Origin: an uncultured Clostridia bacterium
GTDB lineage: Bacteria; Bacillota; Clostridia; Oscillospirales; Acutalibacteraceae
Length of the DNA: 13,195 bases
Direction: 5' to 3'
Assembly (NCBI GenBank): GCA_947567585.1
Contig: CANONE010000053.1
Coordinates: 1-13,195, forward strand
Within the stretch, counting starts at the first letter, position 1, and every line of letters starts with the position of its first letter. The notes beneath the pieces are model-generated. The model was given only the letters and a program-made list of their open reading frames with translations. It was not told where the DNA came from and did no database searches. The position numbers and the translations under genes are program-made. This document shows, in pieces, positions 12,576 to 13,195 of this stretch.

Positions 12576-12893
12576 TTACAGAGACTCGCCGCATTTCCGG
12601 CAAATCCTTTCCTTGGTGCCGTCCTGCAGGAGCTTGTGGCCCACGCGGGTGGGCTTGCCGCAACGGGGGCAGACCACCTGTACCTTGCAGGCGTATATGG
12701 CGCTCTCGGCCTTGATGATGCCGCCGGGCTCTCCCATCCTGCGGGGCTTTACGTGCTTCTGCACAAAATTGGCGTTCTCAACGATCACCTTGCCCTCCTT
12801 GGGGGAGACCTGCATGACCTTGCCCTTCTTGCCCCGGTCCCTGCCGCTGATAATCATCACGGTGTCGCCGGTCTTTACGTGTACTTTATTCAT
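12576..12893 (-). CDS. rplX: 50S ribosomal protein L24 with C-terminal zinc-ribbon cysteines
   Basis: L24 is an early assembly initiator bound to domain I of 23S rRNA, near the exit tunnel. It has 105 residues. The N-terminal KOW domain (about 1-40) reads VKTGDTVMIISGRDRGKKGK, followed by VENANFVQKHVKP. The C-terminal part has two CxxC pairs (C75/C78 and C98/C101), with PTRVGHKLLQDGTKERICRK between and including the second, suggesting a zinc ribbon; Bacillus L24, as I remember it, lacks these cysteines. ATG at 12891-12893 has GGAGGGG upstream, overlapping the end of rplN. It lies 15 bases after rplN and 16 before rplE. Confidence 0.97.
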   Translation of the reverse strand: MNKVHVKTGDTVMIISGRDRGKKGKVMQVSPKEGKVIVENANFVQKHVKPRRMGEPGGIIKAESAIYACKVQVVCPRCGKPTRVGHKLLQDGTKERICRKCGESL

Positions 12894-12908
12894 CTCTCGT
12901 CCCCTCCA

Positions 12909-13195
12909 TCAAAGCACTTCCGGGGCCAGCGACAGGATTTTCAAGTATTCCTTGTCGCGCAGCTCGCGGGCCACGGGCCCAAAGATACGGGTGCCCCTGG
13001 GGTTTTTGTCCTCGCGGATGATGACGGCGGCGTTCTCGTCGAAGCGGATGTAGGTCCCGTCGTCCCGGCGCACGCCGGAAGCGGAACGCACAATCACGGC
13101 CTTCACGACCTCGCCCTTCTTTACCACGCCGCCGGGCGCCGCCTTCTTCACGGAAGCCACCACCACGTCGCCGATATTGGCATACCTCCTGCCGG
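12909..13195 (-). CDS. rplN: 50S ribosomal protein L14, N-terminus beyond right edge
   Basis: L14 is a universally conserved large-subunit protein at the subunit interface that contacts 16S rRNA. The window holds the last 94 residues of a protein normally about 122 long, reading GRRYANIGDVVVASVKKAAP at the edge and including GGVVKKGEVVKAVIVRSASG and YIRFDENAAVIIREDKNPRG; it ends RIFGPVARELRDKEYLKILSLAPEVL with TGA at 12909-12911. About 28 N-terminal residues and the start lie outside. The internal GTG codons are not starts, since the family sequence continues upstream of them. rplX follows after 15 bases. Confidence 0.97.
   Translation of the reverse strand, partial: GRRYANIGDVVVASVKKAAPGGVVKKGEVVKAVIVRSASGVRRDDGTYIRFDENAAVIIREDKNPRGTRIFGPVARELRDKEYLKILSLAPEVL

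Noticed and set aside
1..13195. CRISPR array, tRNA or rRNA genes, insertion sequence with transposase
   Set aside because: No regularly spaced direct repeats, cloverleaf-like segments or transposase reading frames were seen; the repeats found are dispersed and modular.

Overview
The window is the distal part of a Gram-positive type spc/alpha ribosomal-protein cluster. Everything real is encoded on the minus strand, so transcription runs from right to left. The gene order is L14-L24-L5-S14-S8-L6-L18-S5-L30-L15-SecY-Adk-Map-KOW protein-IF1-L36-S13-S11-S4-RpoA-L17. Together with the GC-rich coding sequence, cysteine-containing zinc forms of S4, S14, L24 and L36, a zinc-lid adenylate kinase and a small KOW protein between map and infA, this points to Clostridia, probably an Oscillospiraceae/Ruminococcaceae-like lineage. 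The taxonomic call is inference from protein resemblance and context only.

Layout in transcription order: rplN (cut by the right edge), rplX, rplE, rpsZ, rpsH and rplF are tightly packed. A 352-base gap (10477-10828) follows, then rplR, rpsE, rpmD, rplO and secY. After a 259-base gap come adk, map, the KOW gene and infA, with adk and map overlapping by 4 bases. After a 354-base gap come rpmJ, rpsM, rpsK and rpsD. After a 279-base gap come rpoA and rplQ, ending at an intrinsic terminator (about 1889-1930). A separate promoter at 1812-1840 then drives an OmpR-type response regulator and a HAMP sensor histidine kinase, which the left edge cuts just after its H-box.

The ribosomal proteins, initiation factor, RNA polymerase alpha, translocase subunit, methionine aminopeptidase and adenylate kinase form the usual co-expressed growth module. 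The two-component system looks like a separate unit that happens to lie downstream.

The unusual part lies between the genes. All five large gaps carry a modular hairpin repeat. Class A (three copies) has two short tandem hairpins; class B (two copies) has one perfect 15-bp hairpin with a 2-base loop. Both share a tail close to AAACTTTTTnnnCCGG. Arms differ between copies by compensatory changes, so structure rather than sequence is preserved. All five have the same orientation relative to transcription and lie 20-75 bases upstream of the next start codon (regulator, rpoA, rpmJ, adk, rplR). The two largest gaps also hold tandem-hairpin blocks in the opposite orientation. These could be non-autonomous mobile palindromes, leader or processing elements, or both. 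I recognise no named RNA family in them.
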